Of a DNA stretch of 64,000 bases, positions 51,895-61,720 are shown in pieces. Numbering within the stretch: the first letter of the stretch is position 1; each line of letters opens with the position of its first letter. Where the stretch lies: the NCBI GenBank assembly GCA_046351455.1, contig JAXLYM010000004.1, positions 248,001-312,000 of the forward strand, read 5' to 3'. The notes under the pieces were generated by a model that had not been told where the DNA came from, ran no database searches, and worked only from the letters and a program-made list of their open reading frames with translations. A program made the translations under genes and the position numbers. The stretch is from JADJRH01 sp046351455. GTDB lineage: Bacteria > Myxococcota_A > Polyangia > Polyangiales > Polyangiaceae.

Positions 51895-53045
51895 CGGGGC
51901 GTCAGAATACGGCGAACCTCGTTCGCGACGAGGAGGGCGTCGTAGTCGGCCATTCCGCCGTGCATCGGGAGCGAGAGGATCTCACGGAACGCGCGCTCCG
52001 CCACCGGGAACTGGCCCTCGTGACAGCCCCACGCCCTCTGGAAATAAGGCTGCAAGTGGAGCGGGACGAAATGCACGCTGGACTCGATGCCGGACTCCCG
52101 CAGGGCGACTCCGAGCTTGTCGCGGCCCACGATCTCCGGGTCGATCCGCACGACGAAGAGGTGATTGCCGTGCACGTCTCCCTCGTTCGCCGCGGCCGGG
52201 AGGCGCACGCCGGGGATGCCCTGCAAGGCCTCACGGTACAAGGACGCGATTCGGGCCCTGCGCCTCTGCCACTCGGGCAGCTTGCCGAGCTGCACCAGGC
52301 CGATCGCCGCGGAGACGTCGTTCATCGGGTATTTGAAGCCGGCCTCCACGATCTCGTAGCGCCAGCTCGCGGCCTCGTCGCGGCGGAAGGCGTCGCGCGT
52401 CATGCCCTGAAGACGGAGGGCCTTCGCGCGGGCCACGAAATCGTCCTGCGAGGTGGTGAGCATGCCGCCCTCCACCGTCGTGAAGTTCTTGTTGGCGTAG
52501 AAGCTGAAACAGCCGGCGACTCCGATGCTGCCGGCCGCCTTTCCCTGCCAGAAGGTGCCGATCGCGTGCGCGTCGTCCTCCAGGACAGGCAGGTCGTGGC
52601 GCGCGCCGATGTCGAGCAGAGCGGCCATGTCGCACGGGAGGCCCGCGTAGTGCATCGCGACGATCGCCTTCGTTTTGGGGGTGATCGCGCGCTCCACGGC
52701 AGAAGGATCGATGTTGAGGGTGGAGTCCAGGACGTCCACGAACACCGGAGTCGCGCCGGCGTGCACCGCGGAGAGGGCCGTCGCGGCGAACGTCAGGGTC
52801 GGCACGATCACCTCGCCTCCCTCCACGCCGAGGAGCGTGTAGGCGATGTGCAGCGCGCCCGTGCACGAGCTCACCGCGACGGCGTGCTTCGATCCGATGG
52901 AGTCGCGAAACCGCTCTTCGAGCGCGGCGGTGCGGGGGCCGGCGGCGATCCAGCCCGTGCGCAGCGTCTCGGCGACGGCGGCGATCTCTTCTTCTCCGAT
53001 GCTGGGCTTGGCGAACGCGACGCGGACAGGGGGCCTTGCGGACAT
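51891..53045 (-). CDS. DegT/DnrJ/EryC1/StrS-type sugar aminotransferase 2
   Basis: 384 residues. The pattern FAKPSIGEEEIAAVAETLRTGWIAAGPRTAALEE at the N-terminus, SSCTGALHIAY, VLEDDAHAIGT, PLP lysine in SFYANKNFTTVEGGM (Lys186), KYPMNDVSAAIGLVQL and SSVHFVPLHLQPYF are typical of the PglE/ArnB/WbpE-like group that aminates 4-keto nucleotide sugars. It overlaps the transferase gene by four bases and follows the epimerase gene after 30 bases. Together they look like steps for a UDP-amino sugar destined for a lipid-linked glycan. Confidence 0.9.
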   Translation of the reverse strand: MSARPPVRVAFAKPSIGEEEIAAVAETLRTGWIAAGPRTAALEERFRDSIGSKHAVAVSSCTGALHIAYTLLGVEGGEVIVPTLTFAATALSAVHAGATPVFVDVLDSTLNIDPSAVERAITPKTKAIVAMHYAGLPCDMAALLDIGARHDLPVLEDDAHAIGTFWQGKAAGSIGVAGCFSFYANKNFTTVEGGMLTTSQDDFVARAKALRLQGMTRDAFRRDEAASWRYEIVEAGFKYPMNDVSAAIGLVQLGKLPEWQRRRARIASLYREALQGIPGVRLPAAANEGDVHGNHLFVVRIDPEIVGRDKLGVALRESGIESSVHFVPLHLQPYFQRAWGCHEGQFPVAERAFREILSLPMHGGMADYDALLVANEVRRILTPR

Positions 53046-53075
53046 GGGTGGGCTCTTCTGCTTCGAGGGTGAGCG

Positions 53076-54029
53076 TCAGGTGCGCGGAGATCCGCCTTCG
53101 TTCGAGGACAGGCCCGCCATCATGCGGACGAGGGCCGCGATGCCTTCGTCGTACGTGACGCGCGGCGACCAGCCGAGGGCGCTCTTCGCGAGATCGATCG
53201 CGAGGCTGCGATCCGGCCAGCTCTTGCCCTCGGGCGCGGGCTCGCGGCGCAGCGTGGGGTGCTTTCCGAGGGATTTTCCGGCGGCGATCGCGCGCTCCGC
53301 GAGGTCCACGATCGCGATCGGATCGCCGCCGCCCACGTTCACGATCTTCGGCGGGGCCGCGGAACCTATGACGGCCGCGATCGCGCGGATGACGTCATCG
53401 ACGTGCACGTAGTCGATCTTCTGCGCGCCGGTGCCGAAGATCTTGAGCTCCGCGCCCTCGGCCGCGGCGCGCGCGAACCGCTCGACGGCGCCGTTCACGC
53501 CCATGTCGACGCCCGCGCCCGCGCCGTAGATGTTCGCGATCCGGAGCGACGTGCCGCCCGCGTGCGCGACCCACACGTGCTCGGCGGTCTCCTTGATGAC
53601 GCCGTAGATGTCGTCCGGAGCCGCGGAATCAGCCTCGGAATACGGGCGGCCGTGATCGCGGAAGGTGCCGTACACCGCGATGGTGGAGGCGAAGACGAGG
53701 CGCCGCACGCCCGTCTCGCGCGCGACGCTTGCGATCTCGCTCGTCGCGCGGATGTTCGTGCGCACCGCCGCGATCGGATCCGCCGCGAGCTTGTGCGGGC
53801 CGCCGCCGCCCGCGAGGTGCACGACCGCGTCGAACGGGCCGTGCGAGCGCAGGATCGCGGGGACCTCGGCGAGATCGCCCTCGCGCACCGTCACGCCCGC
53901 CGGGATCACCGAGCGCGCGGCGGGGTTCCGCGGCGGGTGCCCGAAGGCCACGAGATCGTGCCCCGTGAGGCCCCGGAGCGCGGCCAGGCCGAGGTAACCG
54001 AACGCGCCTGTGCAGAGAACGCGAGCCAT
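53076..54029 (-). CDS. NAD-dependent nucleotide-sugar epimerase/dehydratase (extended SDR)
   Basis: 317 residues. The Rossmann motif appears as CTGAFGYLG at residues 6-14. Catalytic residues are in VFASTIAVYG and the YxxxK pair in DDIYGVIKETAE. Substrate-binding and late motifs (RIANIYGAG, DYVHVDDV) are typical of extended short-chain dehydrogenases acting on UDP- or dTDP-sugars. The exact substrate cannot be told. It lies directly upstream of the aminotransferase and lipid-carrier transferase genes on the same strand and probably supplies their sugar. Confidence 0.85.
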   Translation of the reverse strand: MARVLCTGAFGYLGLAALRGLTGHDLVAFGHPPRNPAARSVIPAGVTVREGDLAEVPAILRSHGPFDAVVHLAGGGGPHKLAADPIAAVRTNIRATSEIASVARETGVRRLVFASTIAVYGTFRDHGRPYSEADSAAPDDIYGVIKETAEHVWVAHAGGTSLRIANIYGAGAGVDMGVNGAVERFARAAAEGAELKIFGTGAQKIDYVHVDDVIRAIAAVIGSAAPPKIVNVGGGDPIAIVDLAERAIAAGKSLGKHPTLRREPAPEGKSWPDRSLAIDLAKSALGWSPRVTYDEGIAALVRMMAGLSSNEGGSPRT

Positions 54030-54063
54030 CGCGGCCCACGATTAGCACAGGGCGCCGGCTACC

Positions 54064-54705
54064 TCACTGCCACTCGCAGACGTACTCGCACGAGGCGCCG
54101 CCGCGCGCGCGGCAGATGGTCTCCGTCACGCGCACGTCCTTGCCGCCGCACATCTCGATCGCCTTCTCGTGCCAGCCGACCACGGTGAGGCAGTCGGAGG
54201 ACGAGAACGCGCGGCCGCCCGTCGTGCGGAGGAGCGCGCTCCTGTCGCCGGTGCGCTCGTAGACGCGCTCGCCGCTGTCGTAATAGAGCCTGTAAATCGC
54301 GGCGGAGTTGCGCAGCAGCGCGTGCGGATCGCGGCCCAGGATGAAGCGCCGATGATCGCCGCTCAGGTTGTCCTTCGCCGACGCCGCGCCGAGCACGCGG
54401 AAGATGTTCTTGCCCTGATCCATCACCTCGGCGATGGCCGCGTCGAGCCTGCAATACAGATCGAACGAGTACCACCCGAACGGCAGGATCGGCGTCGTGA
54501 GCACCTGCTGATCGTCCTCCGGGAGGCGCGCGATCACGGCGTCGACGCCGTTGCCTCCGCGCTGGCCGCGCAGGAACGCGAGCCGCGAGACGAGCACGGT
54601 GCCTTTGATGGAGCCGCGTCCTCCGCCGCGCGACGAGGGAGGACCGCCGCGCGATGAAGGTGGGGCTCCACGCGACGAGGGCGGGACGGGCGGAACGGAG
54701 GGCAT
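54064..54705 (-). CDS. Myxobacterial paralogue-family protein (TIGR02265/DUF2378-like)
   Basis: 213 residues. The first 30 are a short PPSSRG repeat; then SRLAFLRGQRGGNGVDAVIARLPEDDQQVL, LPFGWYSFDLYCRLDAAI, IYRLYYDSGERVYERTGDRSALLRT, DCLTVVGWHEKAIEMCGGKDVRV and CRARGGASCEYVCEW. This pattern matches, from memory, the large paralogous family found in Myxococcus and relatives. The C-terminal Cys/Gly segment looks like a 4-vinyl-reductase-type small-molecule-binding domain. Role unknown. The repeat at the start is encoded by near-identical 18-21-bp units at 54623-54685. Confidence 0.75.
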   Translation of the reverse strand: MPSVPPVPPSSRGAPPSSRGGPPSSRGGGRGSIKGTVLVSRLAFLRGQRGGNGVDAVIARLPEDDQQVLTTPILPFGWYSFDLYCRLDAAIAEVMDQGKNIFRVLGAASAKDNLSGDHRRFILGRDPHALLRNSAAIYRLYYDSGERVYERTGDRSALLRTTGGRAFSSSDCLTVVGWHEKAIEMCGGKDVRVTETICRARGGASCEYVCEWQ

Positions 54706-54765
54706 CGATCGTGGATCATACGCGCCGCGGACGCGACGCGAGCAAGATCGACGAGAGGCGGGAAA

Positions 54766-56166
<1,401 letters not shown>

Positions 56167-56300
56167 CTTCGTTTCACCTTCGTGGGTGGGGCGCGCACGC
56201 GGCGCGCGTGCGGCGGGACCGAAGGTTTTACAACAGCGAGGCCACTACCCTCCATGGTCCTTTGTTGGTAGCCGGACGATCCGTGACAATATCGGTCCCG

Positions 56301-57086
56301 ATGCTCCCCGTGCGTGCGCGAAACAGGCTTCTTCCTTGGGCGATCTCGATCCTCGGCGCCTCCGCCGTCACCGCGATCCTGGTGACGCCGCGGACGGGCT
56401 TCGCCTGAGGCGTTTCGCCGCCCGTCGGTCCGGCGGGCATCATCGAGTGCAACGGTGACGACGAGCCCGCGCGCGTGGACAAACCAGCGCCGCGGCGCTT
56501 CCACGCGAGCGTCTCGTACAGCGTGTTCGGCACCGATCTCCTGTTCGGCTCGAAGGCCGCGTTCATCGAGCGGCGCGCGGCCACCGGGAGCCTGAGCTAC
56601 CGCGTGAGCGACAAGGTGACGTTGCAGATCGGCGCAGGCGCGACGCTGGGCGGCCGCTTCGAATTCGAGGGCGCTCGATTTTCCCTGGATCCAGGCTGGC
56701 TTGCGTCGTTCGCGTCGACGTGGCGGATCGTGGACGGCCGCGGCCGCCTTCCGTTCGTGATCGGCGGCGTCGCGGTCGGCGCGACGGGCGGCGACACGCG
56801 CGACGCGTCGGATCACACCGAGCACATGCTCGCGCTCGACGTCCGCATCTCCGGCATGGTCGGCAAGACGTTCTACGACGTGCTCTCGCCGTACCTGGTG
56901 GCGCGCGCGTTCGGCGGACCGATCTTCTGGCGCTACCAGGGCGTGGATCGCACCGGCACGGACCAGTACCACGTGCAGCTCGGAGCGGGCGTCCTCGTGG
57001 CCCTTCCATCGCACTTCGACGCGTTCGCGGAGGCGATCCCGCTCGGCGAGCGCGCGGCCGTGGCCGGCCTCGGCTACTCGTTCTGA
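56301..57086 (+). pseudogene. Outer-membrane barrel-like gene interrupted by an in-frame TGA
   Basis: From ATG at 56301 the frame reads a 35-residue signal peptide (RLLPWAISILGASAVTAIL, ending GFA), then TGA at 56406-56408. The same frame continues open to 57086 with a Pro-rich bridge and about 200 residues of strand-rich sequence (FHASVSYSVFG, KVTLQIGAGATLGGRF, LPFVIGGVAVGA, YHVQLGAGVLVAL) ending in AGLGYSF, an outer-membrane-type terminal Phe. A GTG at 56475 could start the downstream part alone, but then the barrel would have no export signal. So either a nonsense mutation, a sequence error, or readthrough. The mature part resembles small myxobacterial beta-barrels. Confidence 0.65.
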
Positions 57087-57131
57087 GGCGCGATTCGAAG
57101 TCGCGCATCGCCTACAAAACAAGCCCTTTCA

Positions 57132-58460
57132 ATGAATGCGCGCGACCTCGCCCCGGTCCTGATCCTCCTGTTCTCGTACGTCGCGTTCTCGATCGGCCGC
57201 GTGCCGTGGCTGCGCTCGGATCGGCTCGCGGCGTCGCTGATCGGGGGCGCGCTGATGGTGACGATCGGCGGCCTCACGCTCGCGAAGGCGCAGGCGGCGG
57301 TCGACGGGGCGACGCTCGCGCTCCTGTTCGGGATGATGGTGATCTCCGCGGCGCTGGAGCTGTCGGGCGCGTTCGGCGTGTGCGCGCGGTGGATCACGCG
57401 GCGCGTGCGCACGCAGCTCGGGCTCGCGGCGGCGATCAGCGTGGTGACGGCGGTGCTCTCGGCGTTCCTGATCAACGACGTCGTGTGCATCGCGCTGACG
57501 CCGCTCGTGCTCTCGATCACGCGGCGCCTCGGCTGCGATCCGAAGCCGCACCTGCTCGCGCTCGCGACGTCCTCCAACATCGGCAGCGTGGCGACGATCA
57601 CGGGCAACCCGCAGAACATCCTGATCGGCTCGGTGTCGGGCATCCCGTACGCGCGCTTCTCGATGATGCTGGCGCCGGTCGCGGTCGCGGCGCTCGCGGT
57701 GAACCTTCTGGTGCTCTACGTGGTGCACCGCGCGGAGCTGTCGCGCGCGTTCGCGGGCCCGCCCTCGCACGCGGCCCCGAAAGCCGTGAAATCAGCCTCG
57801 GGGACGCCTCTTCCGCCGTCGTCGCGATCATCGTCGTCGTCGCGCGCGGTGAGCGCGGGCCGCACGCGGGAGGAGCGCGCGATCGTCTACAAACGCTGGG
57901 TGTACAAGGGCTCGATCGTCGCGGGCCTCGTGGTGGTCGCGTTCCTCGCCGGCGTGCCGCCTGCGCTGGCGGCGCTCGCGGGGGCGGCGGCGATCCTCCT
58001 CACGCGCGCGGTGAACCCGGAGCGCGTGTACAAGCGCATCGACTACGGCCTCCTCGCGCTGTTCGTGGGCCTCTTCGTGATCGTGGCCGGCGTCGAGCGC
58101 GTGGGCCTCGGGGCGCGGCTCTTATCGGCGCTCTCGTTCATGTCGCTGGAGAGCACGTTCGGCCTCACCGTCACGAGCGCGATCGTCTCCAACGTGGTGA
58201 GCAACGTCCCCGCGGTGATGGTGCTGAAGAGCGTCGTCGCGCATTTGCCGCGGCAAGAGGCGTCGTGGCTGGTCCTCGCGATGTCGTCGACGCTCGCAGG
58301 CAACCTCACGCTGACCGGCTCATTGGCCTCCTTGATCGTCGCCGAGCGAGCCAAGCGCCGCTGCACGATCACGTTCTGGGACTTCGCGAAGGTCGGCGCC
58401 CCGAGCGCGCTCGTGAGCCTCCTGATCGGCGCCGCGTGGCTCCATTTCGCGGCCGGGTGA
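57132..58460 (+). CDS. SLC13/ArsB/NhaD-type ion transporter (YbiR-like)
   Basis: 442 residues with about eleven membrane helices in two repeated halves separated by a charged, Ser-rich loop (about 215-255). Half 1 has AFLINDVVCIALTPLVL and SSNIGSVATITGNPQNILIG, half 2 has SAIVSNVVSNVPAVMVL and SSTLAGNLTLTGSLASLIVAE. The SNIGSxxTxxGNPQN and STLAGNLTLxGS hairpins are typical of the ion transporter superfamily (arsenite/antimonite, citrate, Na+/H+). Substrate unknown; no ars or nha regulator is adjacent. It converges with the AlkD-like gene with 12 bases between. Confidence 0.85.
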   Translation: MNARDLAPVLILLFSYVAFSIGRVPWLRSDRLAASLIGGALMVTIGGLTLAKAQAAVDGATLALLFGMMVISAALELSGAFGVCARWITRRVRTQLGLAAAISVVTAVLSAFLINDVVCIALTPLVLSITRRLGCDPKPHLLALATSSNIGSVATITGNPQNILIGSVSGIPYARFSMMLAPVAVAALAVNLLVLYVVHRAELSRAFAGPPSHAAPKAVKSASGTPLPPSSRSSSSSRAVSAGRTREERAIVYKRWVYKGSIVAGLVVVAFLAGVPPALAALAGAAAILLTRAVNPERVYKRIDYGLLALFVGLFVIVAGVERVGLGARLLSALSFMSLESTFGLTVTSAIVSNVVSNVPAVMVLKSVVAHLPRQEASWLVLAMSSTLAGNLTLTGSLASLIVAERAKRRCTITFWDFAKVGAPSALVSLLIGAAWLHFAAG

Positions 58461-58472
58461 CGCGGAGTCCGC

Positions 58473-59198
58473 TCACCCGATGTTCTTCATCGCCTCTCGC
58501 CGGGACAGCCCCGACAGCCGCCCTTCATTCGCTGCCACGTAGCGCCTTATCTCCTCCGCATCCACCCAGGCGTACGCGCGCAGCGCCCACCCGATGCCTT
58601 TGCGAATGAAGAAGTCCTTGTCGGCCAGGTTCGGCTCGATGGTGCGATAAAGCAGGTCGAGGTCCGTCTTCGCCTTCGCGGCCACCTGGCAGATCACCGC
58701 GGTTCGCCGCTTCCACAGGTTCGCGTCCTCGCTCCACGCGAGCATCTTCGGCTTCATTTCGGCCGGATTCGTGAGCACGAGAGGGCCAATCCGGTGGATC
58801 GCGACGACGTCGACGATGTCCCACCAAGCGCCCTTCACGATCATCTCTTCGTACATCGGCACGAGCGCCGTGCTCTGGTATTTCTTGTACGCCCGCGCCC
58901 CGGAGAGCTCGAGCGCCGCATACCGCTCCTCTCGGTGAATCGCCCCGCGAAACAAGGTCAGAACAGCCGCTCTCCACGTGGCCTCGTCGGGCAGCGGGTG
59001 CTCCGAGAATGCCTGTTTGCAGGCCTTGCGCATGGCCGTCGCGCCCACCCCGTAGAAGGGCATCGCGCTCTTCATGTACGCGCGCATCGGCTCCGCGCGA
59101 CCGGGCTCCGCGGCGGCGGAGAGGTGCTGTCGGACCGCGTCCACGAGCGCCCGCACGAGCGCCGCGTCCCCCTCGGGAGAAGGTGCCTTTTTGCTCAA
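58473..59198 (-). CDS. AlkD-like DNA alkylation repair protein
   Basis: 241 residues of a HEAT-repeat DNA glycosylase that removes positively charged alkylated purines without flipping the base. Family features: AEPMRAYMKSAMPFYGVGATAMRK, EERYAALEL, KGAWWDIVDVVA (the tryptophan-bearing active-site segment, with Asp), NLWKRRTAVICQV and DKDFFIRKGIGWALRAYAWVD. The length is normal. The start is probably TTG at 59198, because the conserved part begins shortly after; no strong ribosome binding site is visible. Confidence 0.9.
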   Translation of the reverse strand: MSKKAPSPEGDAALVRALVDAVRQHLSAAAEPGRAEPMRAYMKSAMPFYGVGATAMRKACKQAFSEHPLPDEATWRAAVLTLFRGAIHREERYAALELSGARAYKKYQSTALVPMYEEMIVKGAWWDIVDVVAIHRIGPLVLTNPAEMKPKMLAWSEDANLWKRRTAVICQVAAKAKTDLDLLYRTIEPNLADKDFFIRKGIGWALRAYAWVDAEEIRRYVAANEGRLSGLSRREAMKNIG

Positions 59199-59220
59199 GG
59201 AAGAGGGCTTGTCGAGAGTG

Positions 59221-59634
59221 TCAGTTGAGGATGCGGGGGGGCGGCGGCTTCATCGGCGGGTCCTCCAGGCGGCTCGCCACGGGGCCGGCGTGGTGGTGCA
59301 TCAGCTTCCAGGCGCCGCCCTCGCGGATGAAGACGTTGGTCGCGCACAGCTCGGCGTTCGGCAAGACCTCGTTGCAGACGACGAACGCCGCGTCCCCGAC
59401 CACGTGCACGACCGCGCCGCCGCACAGGAGATCCGGCGCCTCGGGGCTCGCCAGGATGGCGCGCCAGCTCTGGAGCACCTCCCGCCTGCCGATGAGCGCG
59501 TCCCATCCGGGGTGCACGCACGCGATGTCCGCGCGGGAGGACCAGAGCGCCTCCATCGCCTGCACGTCACGGCGCGTGACCGCCGCATAAAAAGCCTCGT
59601 TCGCGGCAAGGACTTCGGCCTCGGGCGTGGGCAT
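59221..59634 (-). CDS. SnoaL/DUF4440-like nuclear-transport-factor-2 fold protein
   Basis: 137 residues with the usual pattern: helix EVLAANEAFYAAVTRRDVQAMEALWSS, then ADIACVHPGWDALIGRREVLQSWRAIL, and strands AVVHVVGDAAFVVCNEVL, LCATNVFIREGGAWKLMHHHAGP. This closely matches SnoaL-like proteins of the CaMKII-association-domain group. These may be small-molecule enzymes or binding proteins; the substrate is unknown. GGAG lies about eight bases before ATG. It lies between hutU and the AlkD-like gene on the same strand. Confidence 0.85.
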   Translation of the reverse strand: MPTPEAEVLAANEAFYAAVTRRDVQAMEALWSSRADIACVHPGWDALIGRREVLQSWRAILASPEAPDLLCGGAVVHVVGDAAFVVCNEVLPNAELCATNVFIREGGAWKLMHHHAGPVASRLEDPPMKPPPPRILN

Positions 59635-59782
59635 CGACTGGGCTCCTCTTGGTCTCAGAAAGACCCTGTTTCGGCGGAGGGGGATTCGCATGTTCGGTTT
59701 TGGAGACGACCGGGGAAAGAGGGAGTTATTCCACACGAACGGGCGGGAGCAGGCCCGCGCGACGCTCGAAGAAGCCCACCGT

Positions 59783-61462
59783 TCAGCGCTGGTGAGGGAT
59801 GTGCACACCCTTCTCGCGAGCGACGCTCTGGGCCGATTCGTACCCCGCATCGGCGTGACGCGCCACGCCCATTCCAGGGTCGATCGTCAAAACGTTCTGG
59901 AGCCGCCGCGCCGCCTCTTCGGTGCCGTCCGCGACGATCACCATGCCTGCGTGCAGCGAGTTCCCGATGCCGACGCCGCCGCCGTGATGGAAGCTCACCC
60001 ACGACGCGCCGCCCGCGCAGTTCGCGAGCGCGTTCAAGATCGCCCAGTCCGCGATCGCGTCGGAGCCGTCCTTCATCGCCTCCGTCTCGCGGAACGGAGA
60101 GGCGACGGATCCGCAGTCGAGATGATCGCGCCCGATCACGATCGGCGCCTTCACCTTGCCCGTGCGCACGAGCTCGTTGAACGCGAGCCCGACCTTCGCG
60201 CGGTCCCCATAACCGAGCCAGCAGATGCGCGCCGGCAGCCCCTGGAACGCGATGCGCTTGCCCGCGAGATCGATCCACCGCGCGAGATCCGGATCGTTCG
60301 GCACCGCTTCGAGCACGGCGCGATCCGTCGCGGCGATGTCGGCCGGATCGCCCGAGAGCGCGACCCAGCGGAAGGGCCCTTTCCCCTCGCAAAACAGGGG
60401 TCGCATGTACGCGGGCACGAAGCCGGGGATGTCGAACGCGCGCTCGCAGCCGACCTCCATCGCGCAGGTGCGGATGTTGTTGCCGTAGTCGAACACCTCG
60501 GCGCCGGCCTTCTGCATCGCGAGCATCGCCTCCACCTCGACGCGCATCCCGGCCTTCGCGCGGGCCACGTACGCCTTCGGATCCGAGGCTCGCAGCGCGG
60601 CCGCCTCCGCGAGCGACAGCCCCTGCGGCACGTACCCGACGAGCGGATCGTGCGCGGCCGTCTGCTCCGTCACGAGGTCCGGCACGATCCCGCGGCGCAC
60701 CAGCTCCGGATAGATGTCGGCGGCGTTCGCGCAGAGGCCGATCGACTTCGGCGTCCCTCGGGCGGCGCTCTCTTTCACGACGCGGAGCGCCTCGTCCAGA
60801 TCGTCGATGCGAGCGTCCAGGTACTTCGTTTGAAGGCGTTTCTCGATGCGCGCGGGGTCGATCTCGATCCCGAGGCAGCTCATGCCGGCCATCGTCGCGG
60901 CGAGCGTCTGCGCGCCGCCCATGCCGCCGAGGCCCGCGGTGAGCACCCATTTCGGCCCGTCGTTCCCGGTGCGCTTCGCGTGGGCCTTGCGCGCGGCGAC
61001 GAACGTCTCGTACGTCCCCTGCACGATCCCCTGCGAGCCGATGTAGATCCACGACCCGGCGGTCATCTGTCCGTACATCGTGAGGCCCATCGCTTCGAGC
61101 CTCCGGAACTCGTCCCAGTTGGCCCACCGGCCGACGAGGTTCGAGTTCGCGATCAGCACGCGCGGCGCGTCTTTGTGCGTGCGGAACCGCGCCACGGCCT
61201 TGCCCGACTGCACGAGGAGCGTCTCGTCGTCGCCGAGCTCCCGCAGCTCCTTCACGATGACGTCGAACGCCTCCCACGAGCGCGCGGCCTTGCCGGTGCC
61301 GCCGTACACGACGAGATCGTCCGGCCGCTCGGCCACCTCTGCGTCGAGGTTATTGTGGATCATCCGCAGCGCGGCCTCTTGGATCCAGCCTTTGCAAGAG
61401 ATCTCGGTCCCGCGTGGAGCGCGCACCGGACGGGGCCCGTGCGCCGAAGTCGAAGACGCCAT
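59783..61462 (-). CDS. hutU: Urocanate hydratase
   Basis: 559 residues, standard length. It adds water to urocanate to give imidazolonepropionate in histidine breakdown, using tightly bound NAD+. Clear family blocks: CKGWIQEAALRMIHNNLDAEVAERP, LVVYGGTGKAARSW, LIANSNLVGRWANWDEF, GLGGMGGAQ (NAD-binding), YGNNIRTCAMEVG, and the signature DHLDCGSVASPFRETEAM. No other hut gene (hutH, hutI, hutG) is adjacent, so the pathway is split in this genome. Confidence 0.95.
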   Translation of the reverse strand: MASSTSAHGPRPVRAPRGTEISCKGWIQEAALRMIHNNLDAEVAERPDDLVVYGGTGKAARSWEAFDVIVKELRELGDDETLLVQSGKAVARFRTHKDAPRVLIANSNLVGRWANWDEFRRLEAMGLTMYGQMTAGSWIYIGSQGIVQGTYETFVAARKAHAKRTGNDGPKWVLTAGLGGMGGAQTLAATMAGMSCLGIEIDPARIEKRLQTKYLDARIDDLDEALRVVKESAARGTPKSIGLCANAADIYPELVRRGIVPDLVTEQTAAHDPLVGYVPQGLSLAEAAALRASDPKAYVARAKAGMRVEVEAMLAMQKAGAEVFDYGNNIRTCAMEVGCERAFDIPGFVPAYMRPLFCEGKGPFRWVALSGDPADIAATDRAVLEAVPNDPDLARWIDLAGKRIAFQGLPARICWLGYGDRAKVGLAFNELVRTGKVKAPIVIGRDHLDCGSVASPFRETEAMKDGSDAIADWAILNALANCAGGASWVSFHHGGGVGIGNSLHAGMVIVADGTEEAARRLQNVLTIDPGMGVARHADAGYESAQSVAREKGVHIPHQR

Positions 61463-61674
61463 GAGGCCGCCTTAGCGCGGAGCCCTGCGCGGCGGCAAGG
61501 GGCGACGCACATTCCGGATCGGTCTTTTTTTGGTCTCGCGTGCAGCCGCGCGTCATCGCGTGCCCTCACGTGCGGTGCTGTCTCCCCCCGTCCCCCCGTC
61601 GCCGCTCCACACGCCCAGAGAACGAGGCGAATACTTCTATGCTTGATCGGACTCGCACCCAGCACACGGCGCGA

Positions 61675-61719
61675 GCGGGGGAGTGATACGAGGGGGCTTT
61701 GCCCCCTTGTAAAACCAGC
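61675..61719 (-). repeat. Dispersed hairpin repeat, family 1, copy 2
   Basis: On the minus strand: TTTTACAAG, hairpin GGGGGCAAAGCCCCC, then TCGTATCACTCCCCCGC. It is the reverse complement of the 3059-3103 copy and sits four bases after the stop of the amidohydrolase gene, so it may end transcription, though no T-run follows the stem. Confidence 0.7.
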
Positions 61720-61720
61720 T

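Noticed and set aside
56406..56408. TGA as a selenocysteine codon
   Set aside because: It lies just after a signal peptide in a barrel-type protein, with no selenoprotein family likeness and no SECIS-like hairpin that I can support.
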